From positions 1-39,551 of the forward strand of contig JAFGVU010000160.1 of assembly GCA_016937855.1 (NCBI GenBank): a DNA stretch of 39,551 bases, in the 5' to 3' direction. Each line of letters begins with the position of its first letter. The first letter of the stretch is position 1. Position numbers and translations under genes: made by a program. The notes beneath the pieces were generated by a model. The model did no database searches. It was not told the DNA's origin and worked only from the letters and a program-made list of their open reading frames with translations. Of this stretch, positions 1 to 8,256 are shown in pieces. The DNA comes from Bacteroidales bacterium (lineage in GTDB: Bacteria; Bacteroidota; Bacteroidia; Bacteroidales; ML635J-15).

Positions 1-33
1 CTTTACAGCATCTTCGAACTTAATATTTTTCAT
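1..33 (-). CDS. 5' end of a minus-strand gene leaving the window
   Basis: The reverse strand has an ATG at 33-31 followed by ten open codons to the window edge, reading MKNIKFEDAVK. The start lies a normal distance after the previous minus-strand gene (stop at 161). Eleven residues are too few for a family call. The FEDAVK stretch loosely recalls the N-terminus of small exonuclease VII subunits, but that is only a resemblance. It could also be a chance open start. Confidence 0.4.
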   Translation of the reverse strand, partial: MKNIKFEDAVK

Positions 34-110
34 AATAGCCCGCTATTATTTCAAAATCTTTAGTCCGAATCTACTACAAATAGAACTATCTGTGACTAGA
101 ATCTTAGGTC

Positions 111-136
111 GAACTCACGTTATTATAAACGAGTTC
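111..136. other. Weak inverted repeat after prsW-like gene
   Basis: GAACTC at 111-116 is matched by GAGTTC at 131-136 around an AT-rich loop. It sits downstream of the stop of the minus-strand membrane protease gene and could help end its transcript. No run of T follows on the minus strand, so it is not a standard intrinsic terminator. The rest of 34-160 shows nothing recognisable. Confidence 0.25.
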
Positions 137-160
137 CAAAACCAGTTATAATTACGTGAT

Positions 161-1489
161 CTACACATTGTTTTCAAAAAGCCTCTTAATCTCCGGTTTT
201 TCGATTTCAACAATTGTAAAAATTCCTAATATAGTTCCCAGAGGTGCGTTTAAGCATGCTAATCCTGCAATAATAAGACAGAACATACGATTTTTCTTAC
301 TTGTCAGGTATTTACCGGCCATTATATTCAATATCCCCATAGCTACAATCATCAAAAAACCGACTAATCCAAAAATCAAGAAAAAGCCCCCGGCAAATTG
401 CATTTCGGTATCACCATCATAAACACCTCCGGCGATCAATCCTGCTCCCATAAAAACATAAATCAGGACAAACAATGCAGCAAAAATCTTTAAGCCCCCC
501 CAAACATAAAACAATATAGACAGAGTGTCAAGATTGTTTTTCGGCTGAATCGGAGATGTTTGCGAAAACCCTCGACCATCATTATTTTGCTGATAATTTG
601 GCGTTTGATTTTGTGTAAAACTACTTGTCGGCGGTGGCTGTGTAAACGTATTTTGTTGCACACCTCCTCCTGCCTGGACAGCTTGATTTTCAATTAATGA
701 ACTGTGTTCCGTATCTGCAAAAGTATCATCATTTTCTGTTTGATCTGCATTGGTCTCAAATCCTCGTTCGGGAGTATTTGCCGATGCGTTGTAATATGTA
801 TCGTTAATAACTGCATCATTTACTGGAGGAGCAGGCTTAACTTTATATTTTGATAAATTTTTAAGACGCAAAAAGCCATAAATGTACATAATAATCAAAA
901 ATGCAATAAATGCAATTACCATCCACGGCACACCTGCCATAATTAAGAAATCGTAAATTCCGTGCATCAACCATGGAACAATAAAAGCCAAAATCAAATA
1001 AATAGCTTTTGGCTTATCAAATTTCGCCTTACCAAGATAATACCCCATACTAATACCAAAAATTGCATGAGCAGGTACTGCTGTGATCATTCTTAAAAGC
1101 CCTGTTGTAAACCCATATCCTGTAACATACATAATGTTTTCTACCACTGCAAATCCCATGGAAACAGTAACAGCATAGACAATTCCGTCAAAACGTTCGT
1201 CAAAAGCTTTTGCCCACCAAGCAATTACAAATGTAAAAAACAGCTTCCAAAATTCCTCTATAAATGCTGCCTGAACAAATGCAGTATAGGCCACGCGATA
1301 TAAACCTCTAAAATATCTAATAAAATAATCAGACAAATAACCAACACCTAACACAGGCAAGACAGAAAACATTCCGGCTAAAAATAAAAAGAACAATAAC
1401 CAAAATGGTTCTTTATTGTATTTGTCACGATAATAAATATAAGTTAAAATAACTATAACCGGAGTAATTGCGAGTTGTACATAAATCAT
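161..1489 (-). CDS. PrsW-family intramembrane metalloprotease with extra C-terminal membrane domain
   Basis: A predicted 442-residue multi-pass inner membrane protein. The N-terminal half (about residues 1-215) carries the PrsW/CPBP-type signature: an EEFWK glutamate pair near residue 80, a PAHAIFG histidine motif near 140 and an MHGIYDF histidine motif near 175, the expected metal and catalytic residues of PrsW glutamic-type or metal membrane proteases. A Gln/Asn/Pro/Thr-rich linker (about 225-325) joins it to a second hydrophobic module of three or four helices ending in GTILGIFTIVEI, a tail seen on many unrelated bacterial membrane proteins. In Bacillus, PrsW cleaves an anti-sigma factor. 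The substrate here is unknown, and the window's own anti-sigma gene is 10 kb away. It starts 11 bases after the FtsX-like permease stop and is probably co-transcribed with it. Confidence 0.85.
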   Translation of the reverse strand: MIYVQLAITPVIVILTYIYYRDKYNKEPFWLLFFLFLAGMFSVLPVLGVGYLSDYFIRYFRGLYRVAYTAFVQAAFIEEFWKLFFTFVIAWWAKAFDERFDGIVYAVTVSMGFAVVENIMYVTGYGFTTGLLRMITAVPAHAIFGISMGYYLGKAKFDKPKAIYLILAFIVPWLMHGIYDFLIMAGVPWMVIAFIAFLIIMYIYGFLRLKNLSKYKVKPAPPVNDAVINDTYYNASANTPERGFETNADQTENDDTFADTEHSSLIENQAVQAGGGVQQNTFTQPPPTSSFTQNQTPNYQQNNDGRGFSQTSPIQPKNNLDTLSILFYVWGGLKIFAALFVLIYVFMGAGLIAGGVYDGDTEMQFAGGFFLIFGLVGFLMIVAMGILNIMAGKYLTSKKNRMFCLIIAGLACLNAPLGTILGIFTIVEIEKPEIKRLFENNV

Positions 1490-1500
1490 GGCTACAATTT

Positions 1501-2778
1501 TTAATTAAACCTAATTGAATCCGCCGGATTGATCTTTGAAACAATCATAGACGGAAAAATCATTATAATGATAGTTGTCAGCATAGTACCTGCATTTAGA
1601 ATCAAAATATGCCAAATATTTAAATTAATTGGTACCGACGACACATAATATGATTCCGGATCGAGAGTAATTACTCCCGTAAACAGCTGAATAAGGCATA
1701 TTCCAATTCCTATTACATTTCCAAAAAGCAATCCACGACTAATCAAGAAGCCGGCAAAATAAACAAAAACCTTCTCAATCTGAATATTACGTGCACCCAT
1801 ACTTTTCATAATCCCAATCATGTTTACTCTTTCGAGAATAATAACCAATAATCCTGAGACCATATTAAACCCTGCCACAGCAAGCATCAGAAATAGAATT
1901 ATCCACACGTTCATATCTAAAAGCGATAACCAGTCAAAAATTCCGGGATACTCTTCTTTTATGCTTCGGACTTTTAACACACTTCCATCTGGGCTAAAAT
2001 TATTACCAACCATCCTATTAACTGCAATTTCATAATCAACAAGTTTAGAAAAATCCTCAACCTGAATTTCGAAACCAGTAATTTGATTATCGTCCCAATT
2101 ATTAAGTTTTCGTAAGTGTTTGATATCAACTAAAACAAATAGTTTATCAAGGTCAGTTAGCTGAGTGTTGTATATTCCGCTGACAATAAATTTTCGCATT
2201 CTGGGCGGATCTTGAATAAAATATGCGCCTAAATCGTCGCCAAGTTTTAAATGTAAAGCTTTTGCTATATATTCGGATACTAAAATATTCCCAGACTTTA
2301 GCGAGTCCACAATAGTTAAAGTATCACCTTCGACGAGATACTGACAAAAAAACGTCCAATCATAATCAGTATCAATACCTTTAAAAACAGCACCATGTAA
2401 GTACTCATCAGTTTTTATAATGCCAGCTTTTACGATAAACTTATTTAACGAGCGAATACCTTCAAGCTCTGTAATATCTTCAATCCAATCCTGCTCTGAT
2501 GTTATTGGGACAGTTTCATACGAAGAGTTATTATCATAGTTTACAATCTGCAAATGTGCTCCAAATCCAATAACTTTTTCTGAAATTTCTTTCTTAAAAC
2601 CTGTAACGATTGCAACCGAAACTATCATCACCGCCAAACCAATTGCAATACCACTAATAGCCACAGCAACTATTGGCCTGCTAAAACTTTCTCTTGAGTG
2701 TTGCCGGCTAACTAATCGACGTGCTATGAATAATTCTAAATTCAAAAAGTATTTTTTTGTAAAAATAATAAATTTCAA
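1501..2778 (-). CDS. FtsX/LolC-LolE-type ABC transporter permease
   Basis: A 425-residue membrane permease of the lipoprotein-releasing (LolC/LolE) and FtsX superfamily, which pulls outer-membrane lipoproteins from the inner membrane using a separate LolD ATPase. One membrane helix near residues 35-60 (IAIGLAVMIVSVAIVTGFKKEI, split here as IAIGLAVM and VTGFKKEI) precedes a large periplasmic domain. Three C-terminal helices form the FtsX domain, with the typical NMIGIMKSMGA segment near 320 and a DPADSIR-like ending (NPADSIRF). There is no ATG upstream of residue 50. The gene therefore uses TTG, either at 2778 (preceded by a purine-rich AAAAGAA) or at 2745, which would give the family-typical start NLELFIARR. 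No ATPase gene is adjacent. Lol versus another exporter of the superfamily cannot be decided. Confidence 0.85.
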   Translation of the reverse strand: MKFIIFTKKYFLNLELFIARRLVSRQHSRESFSRPIVAVAISGIAIGLAVMIVSVAIVTGFKKEISEKVIGFGAHLQIVNYDNNSSYETVPITSEQDWIEDITELEGIRSLNKFIVKAGIIKTDEYLHGAVFKGIDTDYDWTFFCQYLVEGDTLTIVDSLKSGNILVSEYIAKALHLKLGDDLGAYFIQDPPRMRKFIVSGIYNTQLTDLDKLFVLVDIKHLRKLNNWDDNQITGFEIQVEDFSKLVDYEIAVNRMVGNNFSPDGSVLKVRSIKEEYPGIFDWLSLLDMNVWIILFLMLAVAGFNMVSGLLVIILERVNMIGIMKSMGARNIQIEKVFVYFAGFLISRGLLFGNVIGIGICLIQLFTGVITLDPESYYVSSVPINLNIWHILILNAGTMLTTIIIMIFPSMIVSKINPADSIRFN

Positions 2779-2812
2779 TTCTTTTCGAGATAATTTTTGA
2801 TTTATGTGCTGC

Positions 2813-2820
2813 CAAATTTA
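2813..2820 (-). promoter_or_regulatory. Candidate -7 box for the permease/protease pair
   Basis: On the minus strand this reads TAAATTTG, an exact match to the Bacteroidota -7 consensus TAnnTTTG. It lies about 35 bases before the TTG start at 2778. No clear -33 TTTG is visible at the right distance. Confidence 0.5.
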
Positions 2821-2829
2821 AAATAAATA

Positions 2830-3096
2830 CGTAACTATTTAGGTCTATCATCTTGCTACGTTTGATTTTTGTCTTGCGATTTAAATAAATCGCATGGAGC
2901 ATAGGGCATAGGGCTAGCATTGTAGATGGCAATATATTTGTGCAATACCGAAATGAATTATTTAATAGTCTAAACGACGCTGTGCTTGTTTATACTAAAA
3001 ATAATTTCAATCGGCATTTAACACTGTAGAAATAGTGGTCAACCATATTCAGGCATTAACAATTAACAAGCCCCATGCCCAATGCCCCATGCCATG
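2830..3096 (+). repeat. Dispersed non-coding repeat, copy 1, MITE-like
   Basis: This stretch is repeated at 39366-39551 in the same orientation. It opens with CGTAACTATTTAGGT, then a less conserved 60-base segment. Next come three tandem 7-base units GCATGGA-GCATAGG-GCATAGG (2892-2912), a long hairpin (2948-3014) and finally an array at 3070-3092 that on the other strand reads GCATGGG-GCATTGG-GCATGGG. The two arrays match at 20 of 23 positions as inverted arms, giving an element of about 200 bases. It has no credible open frame. The remaining bases of the gap (3097-3250) are AT-rich and show nothing else. Confidence 0.8.
2948..3014. repeat. Long hairpin at the core of repeat copy 1
   Basis: An imperfect inverted repeat of about 27 bases per arm, from CCGAAATGAATTATTT through TCTAAAC on the left and GTTTATACTA to CAATCGG on the right. 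It closes on a 12-base GC-richer loop, GACGCTGTGCTT. The same structure occurs at 39478-39544 with a single base change (T to C in the loop). Confidence 0.8.
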
Positions 3097-3251
3097 TTCC
3101 TTGGAAAAGAAAATATGTATCGTAATTATAAACCAGCTAAATAATTACATAAATACTAAATTTTGCTTTACACAGGATTTACAATTGGACAGATTTTGAG
3201 AGTCAATAATACCATCATTGCTAATATTATGTTTATATTATCTTTTAATGT

Positions 3252-3285
3252 TTTGTTTTATTTACAATATTATTAACTAATTTTG
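3252..3285 (+). promoter_or_regulatory. Candidate promoter of the TonB receptor gene
   Basis: TTTG at 3252-3255 and TAATTTTG at 3278-3285 match the -33 and -7 boxes of Bacteroidota housekeeping promoters, with a 22-base spacer at the long end of the usual range. The start codon follows 30 bases downstream. Confidence 0.55.
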
Positions 3286-3315
3286 CATAAATAATCATAA
3301 TACTACGAAAATAGA

Positions 3316-6165
3316 ATGAAGAAAATCTACTTTATTGTCATAAGTTCTTTAATACTTTTAATGGTAACAAATTTATCCGGACAGGAGTATCGTATTTTTG
3401 GCAATGTAACTGACAAAGATATTGGAGATGGCTTATATGGTGCAAACATTATGCTGGATAACGGGACAGGTGTTTCGACAGATATAGAGGGAGCCTACAC
3501 TTTAAATGTCAAGCCGGGAAAATATACAATCACAGTATCTTTTGTTGGATATGAGACAATTTCAAAGTCTGTAGAAATATCAAATTCAAATTTGCGATTA
3601 GATTTTAGCTTATCTCCGTTCATATTACAAGAAATTACGATTATTGCCGATGTTGCAAAACAGCGTGAAACGCCCGTTGCTTTTTCATCTATTAAACCAC
3701 AAATGATCGAAGAAGAACTTGGGCAACAAGACATTCCAATGCTTTTAAATAACACTCCAGGCGCTTATGCTACACAACAAGGTGGTGGAGATGGTGATGC
3801 TAGAATTACAATTCGTGGATTTTCGCAAAGAAATATTGCAATCATGATAGACGGTGTGCCTGTAAATGATATGGAAAATGGTTGGGTATATTGGTCGAAT
3901 TGGTTTGGACTTGATGATGTTACAAGAAACATTCAAATTCAAAGAGGACTTGCAAGTTCAAAACTAGCATTGCCGTCGGTGGGTGGGACAATGAATATCA
4001 TCACAAAAGGTATAGAAAACAATCGTTCGGCTTCTATTAAGCAGGAAGTAGGATCTGACATGTATCTGAGAACTTCATTAATGGTAAACTCGGGCACAGT
4101 TGGAAACGGATGGGGCTTTACTGCTGCCGGTTCATACAAACAACGCGATGGTTGGGTTGATCAAACCTGGTCAAATGCAGGCTTCTATTACCTAAAGATT
4201 CAGAAAAAAACCGGCAATCATCTCATTTCAGTCGATGCAATGGGAGCACCTCAATCACACGCGCAAAAAAAATACAAAAGTGAAATTGATCGATATAGTA
4301 AGGAGTATGCACAAAGTTTAGGTATCGATACCGACTATTACATTAACAACAGTGGTGATTCAATCCTTAAAGAAAATACCGGACGAGGTTTAAGATATAA
4401 TCCGTATTGGGGATATTTGGATCGTTGGACAACTAACGATAATGGAGATACTATTTATAATGGTAAAGAAATGTTGTCAGAAAAAATCAATTATTTTCAC
4501 AAACCGATGTTTACTATTCGCGACTTCTGGACAGTTTCCGACAAGTTATATATCTCAAACATTGCATATTTATCTATTGGTAAAGGCGGAGGAACTGGTC
4601 TGGATACTCAGTCTGGTGTTGATTATGATGAAAATGGACAGCTTGATTTCCAAAAAATTTATAATAAAAATAGGGTTACACGCTGGGGCGATTATCTGGA
4701 TGGATTCCCCGACGGCTATCAATCAAATAATTTTTTAAGAAGCTCTAATAACGAACATTTTTGGTATGGCCTACTATCCACAGTCAACTACAGCATTTCA
4801 GACAAACTACAACTATCCTCCGGTCTCGACTTAAGGTCATATAGAGGATCTCACTACGAAGAAATAATAGATTTACTAGGAGGAGATTATACAATAGAAA
4901 CCGTAAATAAAACAAGTACAAATAAATTCAAAACCGAAGGTGATATTATTAGTTACCACAATGATGGACTAGTAAATTGGGGCGGTGCTTTTACACAACT
5001 AAAATATAAAAACGGACGTTCTTCAACTTTCTTAAACCTAACTGGTTCTTATTCAGGATATAAGAGAATCGACTACTTTAAAAAAATGGATTTGGTTTTT
5101 GAAGACACAATAATGCAACAAGCGGTTGGCTATACTTTTGATAATCTCGTTGATGCAACAGGACATTACGACACAGTATATTATAAAGGTGAAGCCTATA
5201 CTATGAAGTCTCCAAATGCAAGAAATGCTGCAACAAACTGGTTTTACGTTCCCGGATTTACAGTCAAAGCAGGATATAATTTCAATATAACCGAAAAAAT
5301 AAATGCTTTCACAAATTTTGGATACATGAGTAATGCTCCAAAATTCAACAATATTTATGACTATGACAACAACCTATACGAAGCTATAGAAAATGAGAGA
5401 GTTAAAGCTGTTGAACTTGGTATGGCATACTATAGCAAATCGTTTTCTGCACAATTAAATACTTATTACACTGTTTGGGAAAATAAACCTTCGAGTGGTT
5501 TCTCATACGAATACCGTGATCCAATTACCGACATGGTTAATTTCTATTATGTTAATATTAATGGCATGAATGCCACTCATAAAGGCGCCGAATTTGATTT
5601 CATTTATATGTTTTCTGATAAATTAGACATCCAGGGTTTGGTTTCCATTGGAGACTGGAGATGGGCATCTGAAGATTCAGTTAAAGTTTATGACAGAGAC
5701 CAGCAATATGTTCAAACGATTTATTACAATGCAAAAAACATTATGGTTGGTGACGCAGCACAGTCGCAATACGCTTTAAGCTTAAGATATGAACCTATTA
5801 AGAATCTTTATTTTAAAGCATCCTACAGATACTTCGACAGACATTTTGCCGATTTTAACCCACTTGATCTCGACCCTGTTAAAAAACCTTATAATTTCGA
5901 TGATAACGGCAATCCAATGCAATCGTGGCAATTACCCGATTATGGATTACTTGATTTATATTTAGGATATGGGAGAAAAATTGGAAATCAATACTTTAAA
6001 GTAAGCTTTGGCGTTTTAAATGCACTCAACGAAATATATATTTCAGACGCCACAAATAATGACACATACAATGAATACAACTATTCTGATTTTGACGCAA
6101 AATCTGCCTCTGTTTTTCTAGGAATGGGACGTCGATTTAATGCATCAATTAAGGTAACTTTTTAA
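3316..6165 (+). CDS. TonB-dependent outer membrane receptor with carboxypeptidase-regulatory N-domain
   Basis: A 949-residue outer-membrane transporter. A signal peptide (about 1-22, ending SGQ) is followed by a carboxypeptidase-D regulatory-like beta-sandwich (about 24-105, with the GANIMLDNGTGVSTDIEGAY pattern). The plug domain (about 115-235) includes IRGFSQRNIAIMIDGVPVND and the GG-TMNI end of the plug. A 22-strand barrel ends in the aromatic-terminated IKVTF expected of BAM substrates. It takes up a large substrate using TonB-ExbBD energy from the inner membrane. Length and order fit receptors of the FhuA/CirA-like branch rather than SusC: no SusD follows and no adjacent sugar or metal genes point to a ligand. 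The next gene, 31 bases on, encodes a secreted protein that may be its partner. The substrate is unknown. Confidence 0.92.
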   Translation: MKKIYFIVISSLILLMVTNLSGQEYRIFGNVTDKDIGDGLYGANIMLDNGTGVSTDIEGAYTLNVKPGKYTITVSFVGYETISKSVEISNSNLRLDFSLSPFILQEITIIADVAKQRETPVAFSSIKPQMIEEELGQQDIPMLLNNTPGAYATQQGGGDGDARITIRGFSQRNIAIMIDGVPVNDMENGWVYWSNWFGLDDVTRNIQIQRGLASSKLALPSVGGTMNIITKGIENNRSASIKQEVGSDMYLRTSLMVNSGTVGNGWGFTAAGSYKQRDGWVDQTWSNAGFYYLKIQKKTGNHLISVDAMGAPQSHAQKKYKSEIDRYSKEYAQSLGIDTDYYINNSGDSILKENTGRGLRYNPYWGYLDRWTTNDNGDTIYNGKEMLSEKINYFHKPMFTIRDFWTVSDKLYISNIAYLSIGKGGGTGLDTQSGVDYDENGQLDFQKIYNKNRVTRWGDYLDGFPDGYQSNNFLRSSNNEHFWYGLLSTVNYSISDKLQLSSGLDLRSYRGSHYEEIIDLLGGDYTIETVNKTSTNKFKTEGDIISYHNDGLVNWGGAFTQLKYKNGRSSTFLNLTGSYSGYKRIDYFKKMDLVFEDTIMQQAVGYTFDNLVDATGHYDTVYYKGEAYTMKSPNARNAATNWFYVPGFTVKAGYNFNITEKINAFTNFGYMSNAPKFNNIYDYDNNLYEAIENERVKAVELGMAYYSKSFSAQLNTYYTVWENKPSSGFSYEYRDPITDMVNFYYVNINGMNATHKGAEFDFIYMFSDKLDIQGLVSIGDWRWASEDSVKVYDRDQQYVQTIYYNAKNIMVGDAAQSQYALSLRYEPIKNLYFKASYRYFDRHFADFNPLDLDPVKKPYNFDDNGNPMQSWQLPDYGLLDLYLGYGRKIGNQYFKVSFGVLNALNEIYISDATNNDTYNEYNYSDFDAKSASVFLGMGRRFNASIKVTF

Positions 6166-6196
6166 ATAAATAATTATTAATTAAAAATTTTTAAAC

Positions 6197-7090
6197 ATGA
6201 AAACAACTTTACTATTTATTGCATTATTTATTGCAATGGGAGCAAGTGCTCAATTAACAACAATTTATGACATCCAAGGTCAAACAGATGTGACACCTTA
6301 CGATGGTCAAATTGTAACTACCTCTGGTGTTGTAACCTCTTTTGTTCGCGCCGACGGATTTGTCATTCAAGATGGAGAAACTCCTTGGAACGGCCTTTAT
6401 GTATATTACGGAGCAGGCTTAGCTCCTACTAATGTGCAACTTGGAGATGAAATAGAGGTTATGGGAGAAATTGGTGAGTATTATGAACTAACACAAATGT
6501 TAAACATAGTTTCTACTGAGGTGGTTTCTACCGGCAACACTGTTAATCCTATTTTATTAACAACTCAACAAGTAAACCAAGAACAATACGAAAGTATGTT
6601 AGTTAGAGTTACTGCTGCAGAATGTGTTTCTGCTGAGGTTATGGAATATGGCGAATACGAATTTAACGATGGTTCAGGAGTAGCTACAGTTGATGATAAG
6701 CTATGGAGCTATAATATTGACGATGCATGGGTACCGGTTTTTGGAACTGACTATAACATCACAGGAATCGTATCGTATTCTTTTGATCTTTACAGATTAT
6801 ATCCTAGAGATATTAATGATGTTATCGAAAGTTCAGTTGAAACTAACAAGATTGAAGGCCTAAGCATTTATCCAAATCCTGTTAGCAATGGAGTAGTTTA
6901 TATTTCTGCAAATTCAGATTTTGCTTCTATAAAAATCTATAACATGGTTGGACAGCAAGTGTACAAAACTCAAAACATTGACGAAAACCAAACATCAATT
7001 AATGTTTCAAACCTAAGTCAGGGAGTTTATATCCTAAAAATTGAAACTATTAACGGTAAAATTAATACACATAAAATTACTGTAAAATAG
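6197..7090 (+). CDS. Secreted OB-fold-like protein with T9SS type A sorting domain
   Basis: A 297-residue exported protein. The signal peptide is about 1-19 (MKTTLLFIALFIAMGASAQ). The middle (about 22-205) resembles the OB-fold modules at the N-terminus of extracellular nucleases and DUF5689-like proteins: TTSGVVTSF, GFVIQDG, GDEIEVMGEIGEYYELTQM, a later NITGIVSYSF and YPRDINDV. The C-terminus (about 215-297) is a type A T9SS sorting domain: LSIYPNPVSNG, IKIYNMVGQQVY, LSQGVYILKI and a basic end. The protein should therefore cross the outer membrane through the type IX system and be attached or released. No catalytic nuclease domain is present, so binding is more likely than cleavage. It lies 31 bases after the TonB receptor and a strong terminator follows, so the two form one unit. 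Confidence 0.82.
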   Translation: MKTTLLFIALFIAMGASAQLTTIYDIQGQTDVTPYDGQIVTTSGVVTSFVRADGFVIQDGETPWNGLYVYYGAGLAPTNVQLGDEIEVMGEIGEYYELTQMLNIVSTEVVSTGNTVNPILLTTQQVNQEQYESMLVRVTAAECVSAEVMEYGEYEFNDGSGVATVDDKLWSYNIDDAWVPVFGTDYNITGIVSYSFDLYRLYPRDINDVIESSVETNKIEGLSIYPNPVSNGVVYISANSDFASIKIYNMVGQQVYKTQNIDENQTSINVSNLSQGVYILKIETINGKINTHKITVK

Positions 7091-7116
7091 ATTATTGCAT
7101 TTTTTGAGAATTTTTC

Positions 7117-7163
7117 GGGCTATCATAAGGCTAAACAATGCTTTTTGACAGCCCTTTTTTTTT
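7117..7163 (+). terminator. Intrinsic terminator after the TonB receptor unit
   Basis: GGGCTATCATAAGGC (7117-7131) pairs with GCTTTTTGACAGCCC (7140-7154) with a few mismatches. Nine T follow directly. Confidence 0.85.
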
Positions 7164-7359
7164 CTAATCCATTTACAATAGCAAATAGAATCTCACTATT
7201 CCAATCTTTGATTTGCTTATATGATACTATAATAATAAAATTTTGGTTAAATAATTTATCCCGCCTTTGGTAAACATATAATAATTGCAAATAACAAAAT
7301 TGCATTATCACCTAAAAACTGTATTGTTAAAAACACGGTCGAAAACTACTTCAATTATA
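7164..7359. other. AT-rich gap without a recognisable gene
   Basis: Between the terminator and the transketolase promoter I see only AT-rich sequence. A 62-codon minus-strand frame overlaps the terminator stem and lacks any coding signature. Confidence 0.6.
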
Positions 7360-7391
7360 TTGAGTAAATAAATCAAAAAATAATACTTTTG
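7360..7391 (+). promoter_or_regulatory. Candidate promoter of the transketolase run
   Basis: TTG at 7360-7362 and TACTTTTG at 7384-7391 fit the -33 and TAnnTTTG -7 boxes with a 21-base spacer. The transketolase ATG is 20 bases downstream. Confidence 0.6.
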
Positions 7392-7410
7392 TAACATAAA
7401 AACTTTACAA

Positions 7411-8256
7411 ATGGAAAAAATTGAAAAACTCGAACAGATAGCCTCTCAGGTAAGAAGAGATTTACTAAGAATGATACATGCAAAAAACTCCGGGCATCCG
7501 GGTGGGTCACTTGGAGTAACCGACTTAATGGTTTGTTTGTATTTTGACATTATGGATCATTCTCCCGAAAACTTTAGCATTGATGGAAAAGATCAGGATT
7601 TATTTTTCCTCTCTAATGGACACGTGTCTGCTGCTTGGTATTCTGTTCTTGCCAGGAACGGATATTTTCCAATTGAGGAATTGGGTACTTTTAGAGCTAT
7701 AAACTCAAGGCTTCAAGGACATCCTACAACTGCCGAGCACCTAGAAGGAATAAGAATCGCTTCGGGTTCGCTAGGGCAAGGACTTTCGGTTGCATGTGGT
7801 GCTGCACTAGCAAAAAAGCTTAATAACGAAAACAAATTCGTTTATTGCCTTATGGGAGATGGGGAAATTGAAGAAGGACAAGTTTGGGAGGCCGCTCTTT
7901 TTGCGAAAGCACGTAAAATCGACAACCTAATCGCATTTATAGATTTTAACGGACAACAAATTGATGGTACAACTATTGATGTAATGGGTTTGGAAAACAT
8001 CTGTGATAAATGGAAAGCATTTGGTTGGGAAGTGATGGAGTGTAACGGAAACATTATGGAAGACTTAGTTGACACAATTAATAGAGCTAAAGCGAAAGCA
8101 GGTAACGGAAAGCCAACTGTTATTGTCATGAAAACAGAAATGGGTAACGGCGTCGATTTTATGATGGGAACACACAAATGGCATGGTGTGGCTCCAAACG
8201 ACGAACAATTACAAATTGCATTGAGCCAACTTGATGAAACACTGGGAGATTACTAA
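7411..8256 (+). CDS. Transketolase, N-terminal subunit (thiamine diphosphate binding)
   Basis: A 281-residue cytoplasmic protein corresponding to the pyrophosphate-binding half of transketolase. It moves two-carbon ketol units between sugar phosphates in the non-oxidative pentose phosphate pathway together with the separately encoded C-terminal subunit. It shows the HPGGSLG motif near residue 30, the GHPTT and GSLGQGLSVACG motifs, and the thiamine diphosphate/magnesium motif GDGEIEEGQVWEA near 148 ending with the DFNGQQIDG asparagine. The protein ends naturally at LGDY, so the split is genuine and not a frameshift. Split transketolases are common in Bacteroidota and archaea. The partner gene is not the next gene but the one after: a von Willebrand protein gene starts within or just after the end of this one. 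Confidence 0.93.
   Translation: MEKIEKLEQIASQVRRDLLRMIHAKNSGHPGGSLGVTDLMVCLYFDIMDHSPENFSIDGKDQDLFFLSNGHVSAAWYSVLARNGYFPIEELGTFRAINSRLQGHPTTAEHLEGIRIASGSLGQGLSVACGAALAKKLNNENKFVYCLMGDGEIEEGQVWEAALFAKARKIDNLIAFIDFNGQQIDGTTIDVMGLENICDKWKAFGWEVMECNGNIMEDLVDTINRAKAKAGNGKPTVIVMKTEMGNGVDFMMGTHKWHGVAPNDEQLQIALSQLDETLGDY

Noticed and set aside
2708-2932. 74-codon minus-strand open frame across the permease start and repeat copy 1
   Set aside because: It runs through the 7-base units and overlaps the permease gene; its sequence is explained by the repeat.
3316-6165. SusC of a polysaccharide utilisation locus
   Set aside because: No SusD or glycoside hydrolase gene follows, and the neighbour is a T9SS protein of another kind.
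7123-7311. 62-codon minus-strand open frame in the gap before transketolase
   Set aside because: Overlaps both arms of the terminator and has no start signals or family features.
8231-8256. Frameshift splitting one transketolase gene
   Set aside because: Both halves begin and end at their natural domain borders, and split transketolase is common; the intervening gene is a complete separate protein.
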